Source: Rhipidocladum racemiflorum
Lineage: Eukaryota; Streptophyta; Magnoliopsida; Poales; Poaceae
Direction: 5' to 3'
Length of the DNA stretch: 64,000 nt
NCBI GenBank assembly: GCA_036346355.1
Contig: CM070591.1
Span: 21,746,001 to 21,810,000, forward strand
Both the position numbers and the translations under genes were made by a program. The notes beneath the pieces are model-generated. The model searched no databases, was not told where the DNA came from, and worked only from the letters and a program-made list of their open reading frames with translations. Positions within the stretch are counted from its first letter, which is position 1; the number at the start of each line of letters is the position of its first letter. Below are positions 31,711 through 43,479 of this stretch, in pieces.

Positions 31711-34700
31711 TGTCGGGACCCGAATTTGCAAATCCGGACCCTCTGTGTATTCAGCACTAGTCCAGGAACGCGCTAGTGCACACAGTCTTAACATCGGTAA
31801 ATATCACAATCATACCACTCGATACTAATAAAGTAGTTTAATTAAATAGTCAAACTGGTTGCTCGACCTTATGGTCAAGTTACAAATATACGCCACGCAG
31901 GGCGAAACTTATTAAGAGAGAAATAATAGCAGCGGAAAAATAAGATAACTTCGTGGCGCCATCCAGTATACCACAGGCAACTGACTGGGCTCGCTCCCTA
32001 AGTAGACGGTTCCTCTTGGAGCTCCTCCTCCAAAGCTGGTGTAGTCTCCTCCTCAACTGGTGTTGTATTGTGGCAAGGGTGAGTACTTGGTACTCAGCAA
32101 GTCATGCATAGAATGCAGCTAATATACTACATGCATGGCTTAATACAAAGGAGTGGCTCAAGCTATATTTGCAGTAAGAGCATTTAACAAGTATCATAAG
32201 TAGATTCGAAAGCAGTAGAAACAAGTAAAGCATAAATAACTTTTCAAGGAGTTTAGTAAACATCTTCCCCATCCTAATCCACATTTCCATCGACAACATT
32301 GTTCAACCAAACCCAACCTTTCAAGTCCAAGTTATTTTCAAGAAAATCTAACCCTTGACTGTAATTCCCGAGCGATGTCTAATACCGCGGATACGGCTAT
32401 TCGAATAGATTTTACACTCTGCAGAGGTTATGCACTTTACCCACAAGATACAGTCAAACACCACAAAGGCGAGTTCCCGTAACAAAGTCTTTCGGAAACC
32501 TCTAACAATACAAGTGGTCCTCTCCGGTGTTGCACACTAACCCTTCCCTTAGCAAAGGCGAAGTTTAGGTCAATCCACCGTTAGATGGGTACCTGGCCGC
32601 AGCCCCGGTACGCTCCCCCGTACAACTTACACAAAGGGTGTAGTTGACCTCCTGAGGTCCCACAGGTACGTTATTAGCAACTTAATCAACTAGGTCCGTC
32701 CCATTACAGACATGTGGTTGCACGCTTGGCTCAGTTCAAAGGCTTGCAAGGTTAAGTCCTTAGGGTGACCAGGGCAAGACTACCCAAAGAACCAACACAA
32801 CGTTCCCGGTGCCACAACTGGCCCACCCGATCATTCTTGCCACATGCCCCGGTCGAAAACTATTTATCAAACCCCAGTTGATTACCATGCACCACGTGCC
32901 ATCAACATCACATGATACCTTTCCAAAACAGGTTCAATATATCATTAAGTCAATATTAACATTTGATTGTCCAAAATCATGTTATGAGCACGTAGCAGGT
33001 CTAAGCAATAAACTACAACGATCTAAATTCCCATGTTGGCAATTTAGTAATGTCCAACTAGTAAACCACAACTAGGGTGACAAGGGTCATGGAACATATT
33101 TAATGAATCAAGGTGTCATATAGCAATTTGGCATTTATCTAATTTCCCATATTTAAATAAAGTATTTTTCTAATTAAACTAGCAAGCAATAAGTTAAATC
33201 AAAATAGGTTTCAAAATAGGATTAATATGATCAAAGCATAACTTGCCTTCAAAAAGTACTTGCTCTTGGTCCTGAGCTGGCTCCTGGGTCAATACTTCTC
33301 CTTCGAATCCTTCCGGCACTTCAACGTCTACTCGTAACGCGTGCAAATAGCAACAAATGAATAAAACAGTAGACCAAAAGTGTCCAAACATCCAAATAAA
33401 GTTCATAAGCAGAGAGAACATAATTTTACGAATTTTTAGAAACTGGAATCGTTAAATTCGGAGTTTAAATGCAAAAGTTATAGCATTTTGAAGTTTAAAT
33501 AATCAATTAAATAATATTACAGAGGAAAACTTTAGTCCAAAAATTAAATAAAATTCATCATTAGGTAGATCTCAATTTTATACAAATTTAGAAATTTGAA
33601 ACACTCAAATCGGAGTTGAAACGCAAAAGTTATAAGCGTTTGAAGTTTGAAACAAAATCTGAAATCATTATTTCGAATTAATAAATCATTTTCTTTTTCG
33701 GAAATTAATTATTGCGTCAGCGAGGAAACATGGCAGCCTCTGATTGGTCTGCGGCGTCGGTAGGTTCATGGGCGTGGTCCATGGTTTGGCTTCGGGTCTC
33801 TGTGGACCCGGTCCACGGCTCACGTCGGCGGTGGGACCCCGGGTGACGTCATTCTTGGCGTCGGCGGGGACTCGGCTATGCGGCCGAGTGGGACCACCGG
33901 TGACGCGTCATCGGCCCGACGTCACCGCCGCAGGTGGGTGGCGGCGAGGTGGGCCCGTCTTGGCGTCACGCAGTGCGGTTGTGGTGGCCCGTGGCGAGTG
34001 GGCGGCGTGTCGGCGACACGCGCGTGGTGCGTTAGCGCGGCCCGATCGCGGTCGGCCTTCCTGGAGCGTGGCGCGATCTCGGCCGTTGATTTGAAAATCA
34101 ACGGCCCGCATCGAATCGGCTTCCACGCCGTTTGGGTTAACGCGTTTGATTCGACCGCTGGATCTAGATCCAACGGTTGAGATCCAATCTAACGCTGTAT
34201 AACGCTGGCTTAACGCTAACCGCATTTCTAGATCTAACGGCTGAGATTGGATAAGGGGTTTAGCACGTGGATCTCACCGGCGGGTGACGTGGCGTGATCT
34301 GGGGCGCTGGATCTGGATCGGACGGTTGAGCGAGCTCGGGGTCCGGCGATGGCTTGCGGCGGCGCTGGCTTACCGGAGTTGAGGACGACGACCACGGCAA
34401 CGGCGCTACGGGCGTGCTCCGGCGAAGTGAGAGGTCTCTTCCGACGTGGCTTGACCTCCTGCTCGGATTCGACCACCTCAACGGCGGAGGATTGCGGCGA
34501 AATAAAGATTTAATCATGGCGGAGCGCTACGGCAACTACGGCGAGCGATTGCGGCTAGACGGCGGCGGCTCAGGCGATGTTGTCTAGGGCTACGGGTGCG
34601 CACGGAATTCAGCGTCATGGCACGGGTGGCGGCGCATTAAATAGGGCCCTCGGCGTCCATGAAACGCACGGAAACCGAGGCCCACTCCGTTGCGGCGGCG

Positions 34701-35265
34701 TAGTCCGACGGCGACACGGAGAGGGTGACGTGGCACGCGCACAGCCGTTGGATCGAGATCCAACGGTGCGTGGGTTTGGGTTTGGGTCTGACTCGGGCGA
34801 GCTGGCTGGCTCGGTCGGGCTCGGGCTCGGGTGACGTGGCTCAATCGTGGCCGTTGGATCAAGATCCAACGGTCACGCGGGTTTGGGTTGGTAGAAGCGG
34901 GTTAATTTGGACCAACTGGCGCGGGTCGGACTCGAGTCTGACTCGGACTCGGGTCCGGTCGGAGGAACAGTAAAACCCACTCGCATTTAATTAATCCAAT
35001 TAAATTCTCAGAAATTCAATTAAATCATTAAAAATAGCAAAAGTCTCAGAAAAATTCCAGAAAAATTCTGGAAAATATTTTGGAACATTTTGGACTCAAA
35101 TAAAATATTTCCAACAAATTTTTATTTGCAAAGTTTAATTCTTTAATTATTTCAAAATGGAATAAATTCAAATAAATTCCAAATAAATTTCAGAAAATTC
35201 CAAAAATTCACCAAAGTGCCAAATCATAGATGAATTTAAGAAAAGCAAAATTTTGAGGTGTTACA
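31711..35265 (-). repeat. Element A 3' LTR
   Basis: 3555 bp. On the minus strand it begins TGTAACACCTCAAAATTTTGC and ends GGGTCCCGACA. It has a GC-rich middle (33700-34960) with several CCGTTGGATC/GATCCAACGG palindromes (34155-34176, 34745-34766, 34851-34872). Near 32083 is GTGAGTACTTGGTACTCAGC, shared with the other chromovirus LTRs. ORFs inside are not conserved genes. Confidence 0.93.
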
Positions 35266-35281
35266 AACCTCCCCCCTTAAC
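35266..35281 (-). other. Element A polypurine tract
   Basis: Minus strand GTTAAGGGGGGAGGTT sits directly before the LTR start; the same tract borders element B at about 48237-48252. It primes plus-strand DNA synthesis. Confidence 0.85.
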
Positions 35282-35300
35282 AGAATCTCGTCCCTGAGAT

Positions 35301-35870
35301 TCAGGGCTTACTAAAGAATAGGTTCGGAAACTCTTTCTTCAAATCCTCTTCGTGCTCCCAAGTTGCTTCACTCTCCGCGTGGTTGCTCCATTGAACTCTG
35401 CAGAAACGGGTTGACTTGTTCCTCGTCTCTCGATCCATGGTGTCCAGAATCTTCACGGGATGCTCCTTGTAAGTCAGATCTTCTTGTAGCTCAATTGACT
35501 CTAGCGGTGTCTGCTCCTCAGGCACTCGGAGACACTTCTTCAGCTTGGATACATGGAACACGTCATGCACTCCTGCTAGTGATTGCGGTAACTCTAGCTG
35601 ATAAGCAACTTCACCTCTGCGGCTGAGAACCCTAAATGGTCCAACAAATCTCGGCGCGAGTTTTCCTTTGGCATGGAATCTCTTAACTCCTCTGAGTGGG
35701 GTGACTCTGAGATACACGAAATCTTCTGGTTCAAAACTCAAGTCTCGGCGACGGTTATCAGCATAACTCTTCTGTCTTGACTGTGCTATCTTCAATCTCT
35801 CCCTGATCATGGCAATTTGTTCTTCAGCTTCTTGAAGAATATCTGGTCCAAAGACACGACGTTCACCCGT
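35301..35870 (-). pseudogene. Element A integrase C terminus with chromodomain
   Basis: Minus-strand frame after a TAG stop (35871-35873): FGPDILQEAEEQI, KSYADNRRRDLSFEPEDFVY, LRVTPLRGVKRFHAKGKL, GPFRVLSRRGEVAYQLELP, VHDVFHVSKLKKCLR, then the chromodomain (PVKILDTMDRETRNKSTRF, VQWSNHAESEATWEHEEDL) and stop 35301-35303. Chromodomains of this type are thought to steer integration to particular chromatin. The aromatic positions of the domain seem only partly kept. Upstream sequence belongs to the integrase core. Confidence 0.88.
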
Positions 35871-36812
35871 CTAGTTCCAATTCAACGGTGTTCGACAAGG
35901 TCGACCGTATAGTGCTTCAAATGGTGACATTTGCAAACTGGCTTGGTAGCTGTTGTTGTAACTGAACTCCGCATACAGCAGACTCTTATCCCAAGAGGTA
36001 GCACAAGCCAATGCACACGCTCTTAACATATCTTCCAGAATCTGATTGACTCTTTCAGTCTGGCCATCCGTCTGTGGATGATAAGCTGTACTGAAGTTCA
36101 AACGGGTTCCTATGGCTTCATGTAGCTTATTCCAGAACTTCGAGGTAAACTGAGTACCTCTATCCGATACGATCTTCTTTGGCACTCCGTGCAAACAGAC
36201 GATCCTGATCATGTACAACTCTGCTAATTTATCTCCCGAGTAGGTTGTCTTCACAGGAATAAAATGGGCCACCTTAGTCAAGCGGTCTATTATGACCCAT
36301 ATGGAGTCATATCCTCCTTGAGTCTTGGTTAAACCGGTAATGAAATCCATTCCGATTTCTTCCCATTTCCACTCTGGTATCTTCAATGGCTGTAGCAATC
36401 CTGCTGGTCTCTGATGCATAGCTTTGACTCTCTGGCATATGTGGCACAACGCAACATGCTCGGCAACTTCACGCTTCATGTTCGGCCACCAGAATCTTTC
36501 TTTCAAATCCTGATACATCTTGGCGCTTCCAGGATGAATGGAATACTTTGAGTCATGAGCTTCTTCTAAAATCAACTGCTTCAGCTCCTTCTTGTTTGGT
36601 ACACAAATGCGATCCTTCATCCACAACGTGCCTTGCTCATCCAACTTGAAGTCCTCTGCCTTGCCTTCATCCATGTTGAACTTAATCCTGCGGATCTTAT
36701 CATCATCCTCCTGTCCTTCTCGGATCTGATCCTCCAGGGTGGGCTTCACTTCCAATGCTGCCAAGAATCCTTCTGGTACGACTTCAATCTGCATTCTATG
36801 GAAAATCCTCAC
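35871..36812 (-). pseudogene. Element A integrase core
   Basis: Zinc-binding HHCC region (EEAHDSKYSIHPG, CHICQRVK) and a DDE core: MDFITGL, VSDRGTQFTSKFW, HPQTDGQTERVNQ, followed by FEALYGRPCRTPLNW. It ends at an in-frame TAG, after which the C-terminal part continues, so the stop is a mutation. A frameshift near 36805 separates it from RNase H. It would integrate the element's cDNA. Element B holds a more damaged copy at about 48836-49780. Confidence 0.9.
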
Positions 36813-37578
36813 ATAGTTCTTCCTGACTTGTGGCTAGCAACATGTTCACGGTATGGCTTTTCCGACTCAGAGCATCGGCAACTACGTTGGCCCTTCCGGG
36901 ATGGTGATGGATTCCAACATTGTAGTCCTTGATCAACTCTAACCATCTCCTTTGTCTCATGTTCAGGTCTGATTGGGTGAAGATGTACTTAAGACTCTTA
37001 TGGTCCGTGTATACTTCACATCTGTTTCCAATTAAGTAGTGACGCCATAATTTCAAGGCATGCTCTACGGCAGGTAGCTCTAGGTCATGCGTCGGATAGT
37101 TCTCCTCATGCGGCCTCAACTGCCTTGATGCATAAGCGACGACCTTTCCATTCTGCATCAGCACACATCCAAGTCCTTGGCGCGATGCGTCACAATAAAT
37201 ATCAAAGCTTTGATTAACGTCCGGTAGAACTAACACTGGCGCTGATGTCAATCGCCTCTTCAATTCTTGAAAACCTTTCTCACACTCTGGCGTCCATGCA
37301 AACTTCTTCTCCTTTTTCAGCAATTGCGTAAGGGGTTTCGCAATTGTCGAAAAGCCTTCAATGAAACGGCGGTAGTAACCTGCCATTCCAAGGAAACTCC
37401 GGATCTGGATCACGGTCTTTGGCTGCTCCCAATGTAACACAGCTTCTACCTTGCTTGGATCAACGGCGACTCCTTCTGCGGTCATTACATGTCCGAGGAA
37501 CTCCACCTTGTCCTTCCAAAAATCACACTTACTGAACTTGGCGAAGAGCTGCTGTTCCCTTAGCTTTTCCAAAACTCG
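36796..37578 (-). pseudogene. Element A RT C terminus and RNase H
   Basis: Minus-strand frame: REQQLFAKFSKCDFW, FLGHVMTAEGVAVDP, FLGMAGYYRRFIEGFS, then RNase H with DIYCDASRQGLGCVL, ASRQLRPHEENYPTHDLEL, EVYTDHKSLKYIFTQ and RANVVADALSRK. The catalytic D, E and D positions are visible. The frame enters directly from the solo LTR at 37579, which has cut the RT gene, and ends at a stop at 36796-36798 next to the integrase. Confidence 0.9.
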
Positions 37579-40500
37579 TGTAACACCCCAAAATTTTGCT
37601 TTTCTTAAATTCATGTGTGATTTGGCACTTTGGTGGATTTTTGGAATTTTCTGGAATTTATTTGGATTTATTTGGAATTTATTTGAATTTATTCCATTTT
37701 GAAATAATTAAAGAATTTAATTTTGCAAATAAAATTTTGTTGGAAATATTTTATTTGAGTCCAAAATGATCTAAAATATTTTCCAGAATTTTTCTGGAAT
37801 TTTTCTGAGTCTTTTGCTATTTTTAATGAATTAAATGAATTACTGGAAATTATTTTAATTATTAAATCGCTGGAAAATCAAGTCGGGTCAAGTACTATTC
37901 ATCCGATCGAAGTCGAACCCGAAGTCGGACTCGAGTCCGACCGAGCCACGTGACTCGACCGAACCAAATTTAAAACCTAATCGATCCCAACCGTTGGATC
38001 AAGATCCAACGGCCAGGATTTCCGTCAGCTTCAATCGAATCCGCCCGGATCCGATCCTTGCCAAGATCGTGGCCGCTGATCGTGCCACGTGGACGGCTGT
38101 CGTCGTCGTCTCCGCCCGAGTCCGGCCGGACTCCGCGCCGCGCCCGCCGTGGAGAACTAGGTTTCCGCCTCTGGCGCGACGCCGAGGCTATTTAAAGTCC
38201 GGTCACGCCCGAGGTTGGCTGCTCCGTGCGCACCCATTGCCCTAGCCGCCGCCAGAAGCTCACCGACGCGCCGCAATAGCTCGCCGTAGTTGGGCTTGCG
38301 GCGTTCGGTTTGTGCACGCTCGCCGCCGTTGAGCCGCCTCCGCCACCACCGAAACGCAGATCTAGAACCCCCAGGACGAGACGCACCAACCGGAACCACC
38401 CACGTCGCCGGAGGAGCCCCCAAACGCCGCATCAAGTGTCGTCGTCCTCAATTCCGGCCGCCGCTCGCCGCCGCACGCCATCGCCGCCTCGCGAGCTCTG
38501 TCAGCCGTCCGATCAAGATCGCACGGCTAGGATCTCGCCACGTCACCCCACCGGTGAGATCTCGCTTTGAACTCCAGATCCAATCCCGACCGTTGGATCT
38601 AGATCCAACGGTCCGAAATCAATGCGTTAACCCAAACGCGTCAACACTAGATCCAATCCGCGCCGTTGATTTTCAAACCAACGGCCGAGATTGCGCCACG
38701 TGTCGGGAAGTTGGACCGACGCGGTCAGCGCCGTACGCGCGTGACGCTGACACGCTGGGCCCGCATGTCAGCGGCTGTCCCAGCCAAGCGCTGACGTCAG
38801 CAATGACGTCACCCATGGGACCCACCGCCGCCACCGTGGCCGAGCCCGCCGACGCCGATGGCGCCACCGAGGCGTACCCACATGTCAGCGACACGTGGAT
38901 TCGTGGACCGTGTCCACGGTGGACCCGAGCCGAGCGTGGACCACGTCCATGGACCGGCTGACGTCAGCAGGCCAATCAGAAGCTGCCACGTGTCCTTGCT
39001 GACGCAATAATTAATTTCCGAAAAAGAAAATGAATTATTAATTCGAAATAATGATTTCAGATTTGATTCAAACTTCAAACGCTTATAACTTTTGCGTTTC
39101 AACTCCGATTTGAGTGATTCAAATTTCTAAATTTGTATAAAATTGAGACCTACCTAAATATGAATTTTAATTAATTTTTGGACTAAATTTTTTCTCTGTA
39201 AAATTATTTAATTGATTATTTAAACTTTAAATAATCATAACTTTTGCGTTTTAACTCCAAATTTGACGATTCCAGTTTCTAAAAATTCATAAAATTATGT
39301 TCTCTCTGTTTATGGATTTTATTTGGATGTTTGGACACTTTTTGCCTATTGTTTATTTGTGTATTTGCTATTTGCACGCTTTACGAGTAGACGTTGAAGT
39401 GCCGGAAGGATTCGAAGGAGAAGTATTGACTCAGGATCCAACTCAAGACCAAGAGCAAGTACTTTTTGAAAGCAAGTTGTGCTTTGACCATGTTGATCCT
39501 ATTTTGAAATCTATTTTGATTTAACCTATTGCATGCTAGTTCAAGTAGAAAATACTTTATTTAAATATGGGGGATTAGATAAACACCAATTTGCTGTATG
39601 ACACCTTGATTATTTAAATATGTGCCATGACCCTTGTCACCCTAGTTGTGGTTTACTAGTTGGACATTATTAACTTGCCAACATGGGTTTTAGACCGTTG
39701 TAGTAATCGCTTAGACTCGCTACGTGCTCATGACATGATTTTGGACAATCAAATGCTAATGTTGACCTAATGATATATGGAACCTGTTTTGGAAAGGTAT
39801 CATGTGATGTTGATGGCACGTGGTGCATGGTAATCAACTAGGGTTTGATAAATAGTTTTCGACCGGGGCATGTGGCAAGAGTAATCAGGTGGGCTAGTTG
39901 TGGCATTGGGGATGTTGATTTGGTTCTTCGGGTAGTCTTGCCCTGGTCACCCTAAGGACTTAACCTTGCAAGCCTTTGAACTGGGTCTAACGTGCAACCA
40001 CATGTCTGTAATGGGACGGACCTAGTTGACTAAGTTGCTAATAACGCACTGTGGGACCTCAGGAGGTCAACTACACCCTTTGTGTAAGTTGTGCGGGGAG
40101 CGTCTGGCCGAGGCCAGTACCCATCTAACGGTTGATTGGCCTAGACTTCGCCTTAGCTAAGGGAAGGGTTAGTGCGCAATAACCGGGGAGGACCACTTGT
40201 ATTGTTAGAGGTTTCCGAAAGACTTTGTTACGGGAACTCGCCTTTGTGGTGTTTGACTGTATCTTGTGGGTAAAGTGCATAACCTCTGCAGAGTGTAGAA
40301 TCTATTCGAACAGCCATGTCCGCGGTATTGGACATCGCTCGGGAATTACAGTCAAGGGTTAAATTTTCTCAAAAATAACTTGGTTTGAAAAGTTGGGTTG
40401 GATTAATGATGATGTTGATGGAAATGTGGTTTAGGATGGGAAGATGGTTGTTAAACTTCTTGAAAAGTTATTTATGCTTTACTTGTTTCTACTGCTTTCG

Positions 40501-40999
40501 AATCTACTTATATTACTTGTCAAATGCTATTTGCTGCAAATATACCTTGAGCTATTCCTTTGTACCAAGCCATGCATGTTGTATATTAGCTTGCATTCTG
40601 TGCATGACTTGCTGAGTACCAAGTACTCACCCTTGCCACAATATAAAACCAGTTGAAGAGGAGACTACACCAGCTTTGGAGGAGGAACTCCAAGAGGATC
40701 CGTCTACTTAGGGAAGCGAGCCCAGTCAGTTGCCTGTGGTATACTGGATGTCGCCACGAAGTTATTTGATTTTCCGCTGCTACTATTTCTCTCTTAATAA
40801 GATTCGCCCTGTGAGGCGTATATTGTAACTTGACCATAAGGTTGAGTAACCAGTTTGGTTATTTAAATAAAAGTACTTTATTAGTATCGAGTGGTATGAT
40901 TGTGATATTTACCGATGTTAAGACTGTGTGCACTAGCGCATTCCTGGACTAGTGCTGAATACACAGAGGGTCCGGATTTGCAAATTCGGGGTCCCGACA
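37579..40999 (+). mobile_element. Solo LTR of the A/B family, inverted, inside element A RT
   Basis: Starts TGTAACACCCC and ends GGGGTCCCGACA on the plus strand, opposite to element A's own LTRs, and is flanked by ACTCG (37574-37578 and 41000-41004). The RT reading frame stops at one side and resumes at the other. Length 3421 bp. No internal genes. It contains palindromes at 37991-38012 and 38590-38611. With the A LTR at 31711-35265 it forms a long inverted repeat. Confidence 0.95.
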
Positions 41000-41619
41000 A
41001 CTCGCCTCAAGTTCTCTGCATGTTCATCCTCTGTCTTGGAGTAGATTAGGATATCATCTATGAACACAACCACAAACTTGTCCAAATATTCCATGAACAC
41101 CTTATTCATCATATTCATGAAATATGCTGGCGCATTCATCAGACCAAAGGACATAACTGTAAACTCGTAATGTCCATATCTTGACGAGAATGTAGTCTTG
41201 GGGATATCTTCCGATCGGATCTTCAATTGATGGTATCCCGATCTCAGATCAATCTTGGAGAAAACTCCGGCTCCTGTCAGCTGATCAAACAAATCATCAA
41301 TCCTGGGTAGTGGGTATTTGTTCTTCACAGTGACTTCATTGAGTGCACGGTAATCAATGCACATCCTGAAACTCCTGTCCTTCTTCTTGACGAACAAAAC
41401 TGGTGCTCCCCACGGCGACGAACTCGGTCTGATAAATCCTTTCTCCATTAGCTCTTCAAGTTGCTTCTTCATCTCTACCAATTCTTCGGTGGACATCCGG
41501 TAAGGTCTCTTTGCTATCGGTGCTGTACCAGGTACAAGCTCTATCACAAACTCTATGTCCCTGTCTGGCGGCATACCAGGTAGATCTTCAGGAAAAACAT
41601 CTAGATACTCATTTACCAC
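41000..41619 (-). pseudogene. Element A reverse transcriptase, N-terminal and catalytic part
   Basis: Minus-strand frame: DVFPEDLPGMPPDRDIEF, PYRMSTEELVEMKKQLEEL, SPWGAPVLFVKKKD, FRMCIDYRALNEVTVKNKY, IDLRSGYHQLKIR, TTFSSRYGHYEFTVMSFGL, and the catalytic FVVVFIDDILIYS. It is cut right after EDEHAENLR by the solo LTR. Motifs are intact in this part, making it one of the best-kept coding stretches of element A. Confidence 0.92.
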
Positions 41620-42000
41620 TAAACATCTTCTATGCTGATTGCCTTGGTACTGTTAACCATCAACTGTCCATCTCTAACGGCGGTAGCTTGGAATTCCACT
41701 TTCTTTCCACACGGGCTCTCAACTGAGATAGTCCTTCGTCCACAATCCAATACGGCCTTGTGCTTGGATAACCAATCCATTCCCAAAATAACGTCTAAGG
41801 TCTGGGTCTCCAAAATAATAAGGTTCGCTAGGAACTCAATCCCATCTATTAGTATTCTCACCCCAGAACATCCTACTTTCGTTCGGAGTTCTAACTGTGG
41901 GTTTGAACCAAAAGCATGCATTTAAGTCTTGCAATCTCCAAATCATTTTTAGCAGCAAAGCTTTGAGAAACAAAAGAATGCGAAGATCCGTAATCAAACA
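41619..42000 (-). pseudogene. Element A protease
   Basis: Minus-strand: FDYGSSHSFVSQSFAAKND (about 41945-42000, frame broken upstream) and then LRTKVGCSGV, LIDGIEFLANLIILE, DVILGMDWLSKHKAVLDC. The active site reads Asp-Tyr-Gly instead of Asp-Ser/Thr-Gly, so the enzyme is probably damaged. The flanking segment LLVNSI near 42010 is the usual entry to this domain in plant gypsy pol proteins. Confidence 0.82.
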
Positions 42001-42003
42001 AAA

Positions 42004-43212
42004 TCACTGCAGTATCGAGTTAACAAGTAACTTACCCGATCTGACGTCGCGGCATTCTGCGGTGCATCTGCGGTGACATGATTGACTCAGCCTCTCACCA
42101 CAATGCAGGGTGCTGCTCCTGGCTGTCTTTGTCCTCGGTTGGCTCCTGGTGCTGGCGTCCTGGCTGGTGTGGATCCCAGATTGAAGCGAACTGGGGTCAC
42201 TCCTGCGGTCTTCTTTGGACAACTGTTGTCAAAGTGCCCTGGCTCGTTGCAATTGTAGCAGCGTCTCACTGTTCCTTGTTGACTGCCTGAAGCGACGTTT
42301 CTGGCTGGGGCTGGGGTCTGATAGTTCTGATTGACGGGTCTTGGTGCTGGTGACGGTGTCCTGGTTGCATTCTGCGGCTGGAATCTGAAAAACTGATTTG
42401 GCGCAACCCTCAAACGTTCTGTGTTTCCCTGGCGCGATCCACGATCTTTGCATCCTGCGCTTCCTGTTCTCATCCAGTTCCTTGCGCTTGTCCTCAAGAA
42501 TGAGCGCCTTATTCACAAGCTCCTGGAAATCTGGAAAGGTGTGGGTGATCAGTCCCACATGTAGTCCTGAGTTAAGTCCCTTCATGAAGCGAGACTGTCT
42601 GGCTTTATCTGTCACTACATCCTCAGGTGCGTAGCGTGCAAGCTGTGTGAACTTGTTCAGGTATTCGGCCACTAGCTGATTACCTTGCTTCAGTGCTCTG
42701 AACTCCTCCTTCTTGAGATCCATGATTCCTTCAGGCACGTGATACTAACGAAACGCAGCTGTGAACTCCACCCAAGTGATGTCCTGAGGGTTCTCTTGCG
42801 TGGCACAGAAGTTCTCCCACCATTCAGCGGCTGTTCCTTCCAACTGATGAGAAGCGTAGAGTACCTTCTCATTTCCCATGCATTGAGCAATGTGTAGCTT
42901 CCTCTCAATTGACCTTAACCAATCATCGGCCTCCAACGGGTTAGCATTCCCGGAGAAAGTGGGTGGGTGAGTCCTCATGAACTCTGACAGTCTTGTATTC
43001 TAGCGTTGTCCCTGATTGACTTGATTAGCAGTGGCCTGAGCGGTGACGTGCTGCATCTGTTGCATCATGGCATGCATCAACTGAGTCTGAGCAGCGAGAA
43101 AAGCTCCAAAATTCTGCATATCAACTGGCGGTGCTGGTGCTCCATCATTTGGGTTTCCAGCTGGGCGAGAACCACTTCCATTGCCTCCAAGGTTTCCGCG
43201 GGTGTTCACCAT
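42004..43212 (-). pseudogene. Element A gag
   Basis: Minus-strand, ATG at 43212. It reads MVNTRGNLGGNGSGSR, then a Met/Gln-rich helix, then (after TAG 43000-43002) HPPTFSGNANPLEADDWLRS and CMGNEKVLYASHQLEGTAAEWW, then (after TAG 42745-42747) the second gag half (FRALKQGNQLVAEYLNKFTQ, RFMKGLNSGLHVGL). A CCHC knuckle CYNCNEPGHFDNSC lies at about 42230-42271. Element B has CAG at the place of the first TAG, so this stop arose by a C-to-T change. It would form the virus-like particle. Confidence 0.88.
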
Positions 43213-43479
43213 CTGTCAGTTGCTCCAAGGCTTAGAGATGAGATGGAACAAGAATAGACAAGTAACAGGGAAACTTATGCGGGGGAAAAGTGTAACTAAA
43301 AAATCCAACTTTATTATTAATAATAGTAATAACTTGGTATGGTTGCTTACAATGCCTAAGGGCCTTGCAACACATACTGCACATTCAGCAATCAATGAAA
43401 ATCCAACGCCTCTAAAGGGTGACTCTTATTCTATAACGCGACTCGACGAAGGAGTCTCAACCTTAACGACTACGCTCAC
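43213..43479 (-). other. Spacer between extra ORF and gag of element A
   Basis: About 270 bp without a convincing gene. The gag ATG is preceded on the minus strand by ...CTGACAG, which resembles a splice acceptor. The same GACAG/ATG arrangement precedes the extra ORF (44242). Confidence 0.5.

Noticed and set aside
33744..34862. Overlapping Arg/Pro/Ser-rich ORFs in the A LTR (and matching ones at 38290-38961, 47160-47621, 55301-56170, 62231-63362)
   Set aside because: They sit in the GC-rich middle of the LTRs, change frame between copies and lack known domains.
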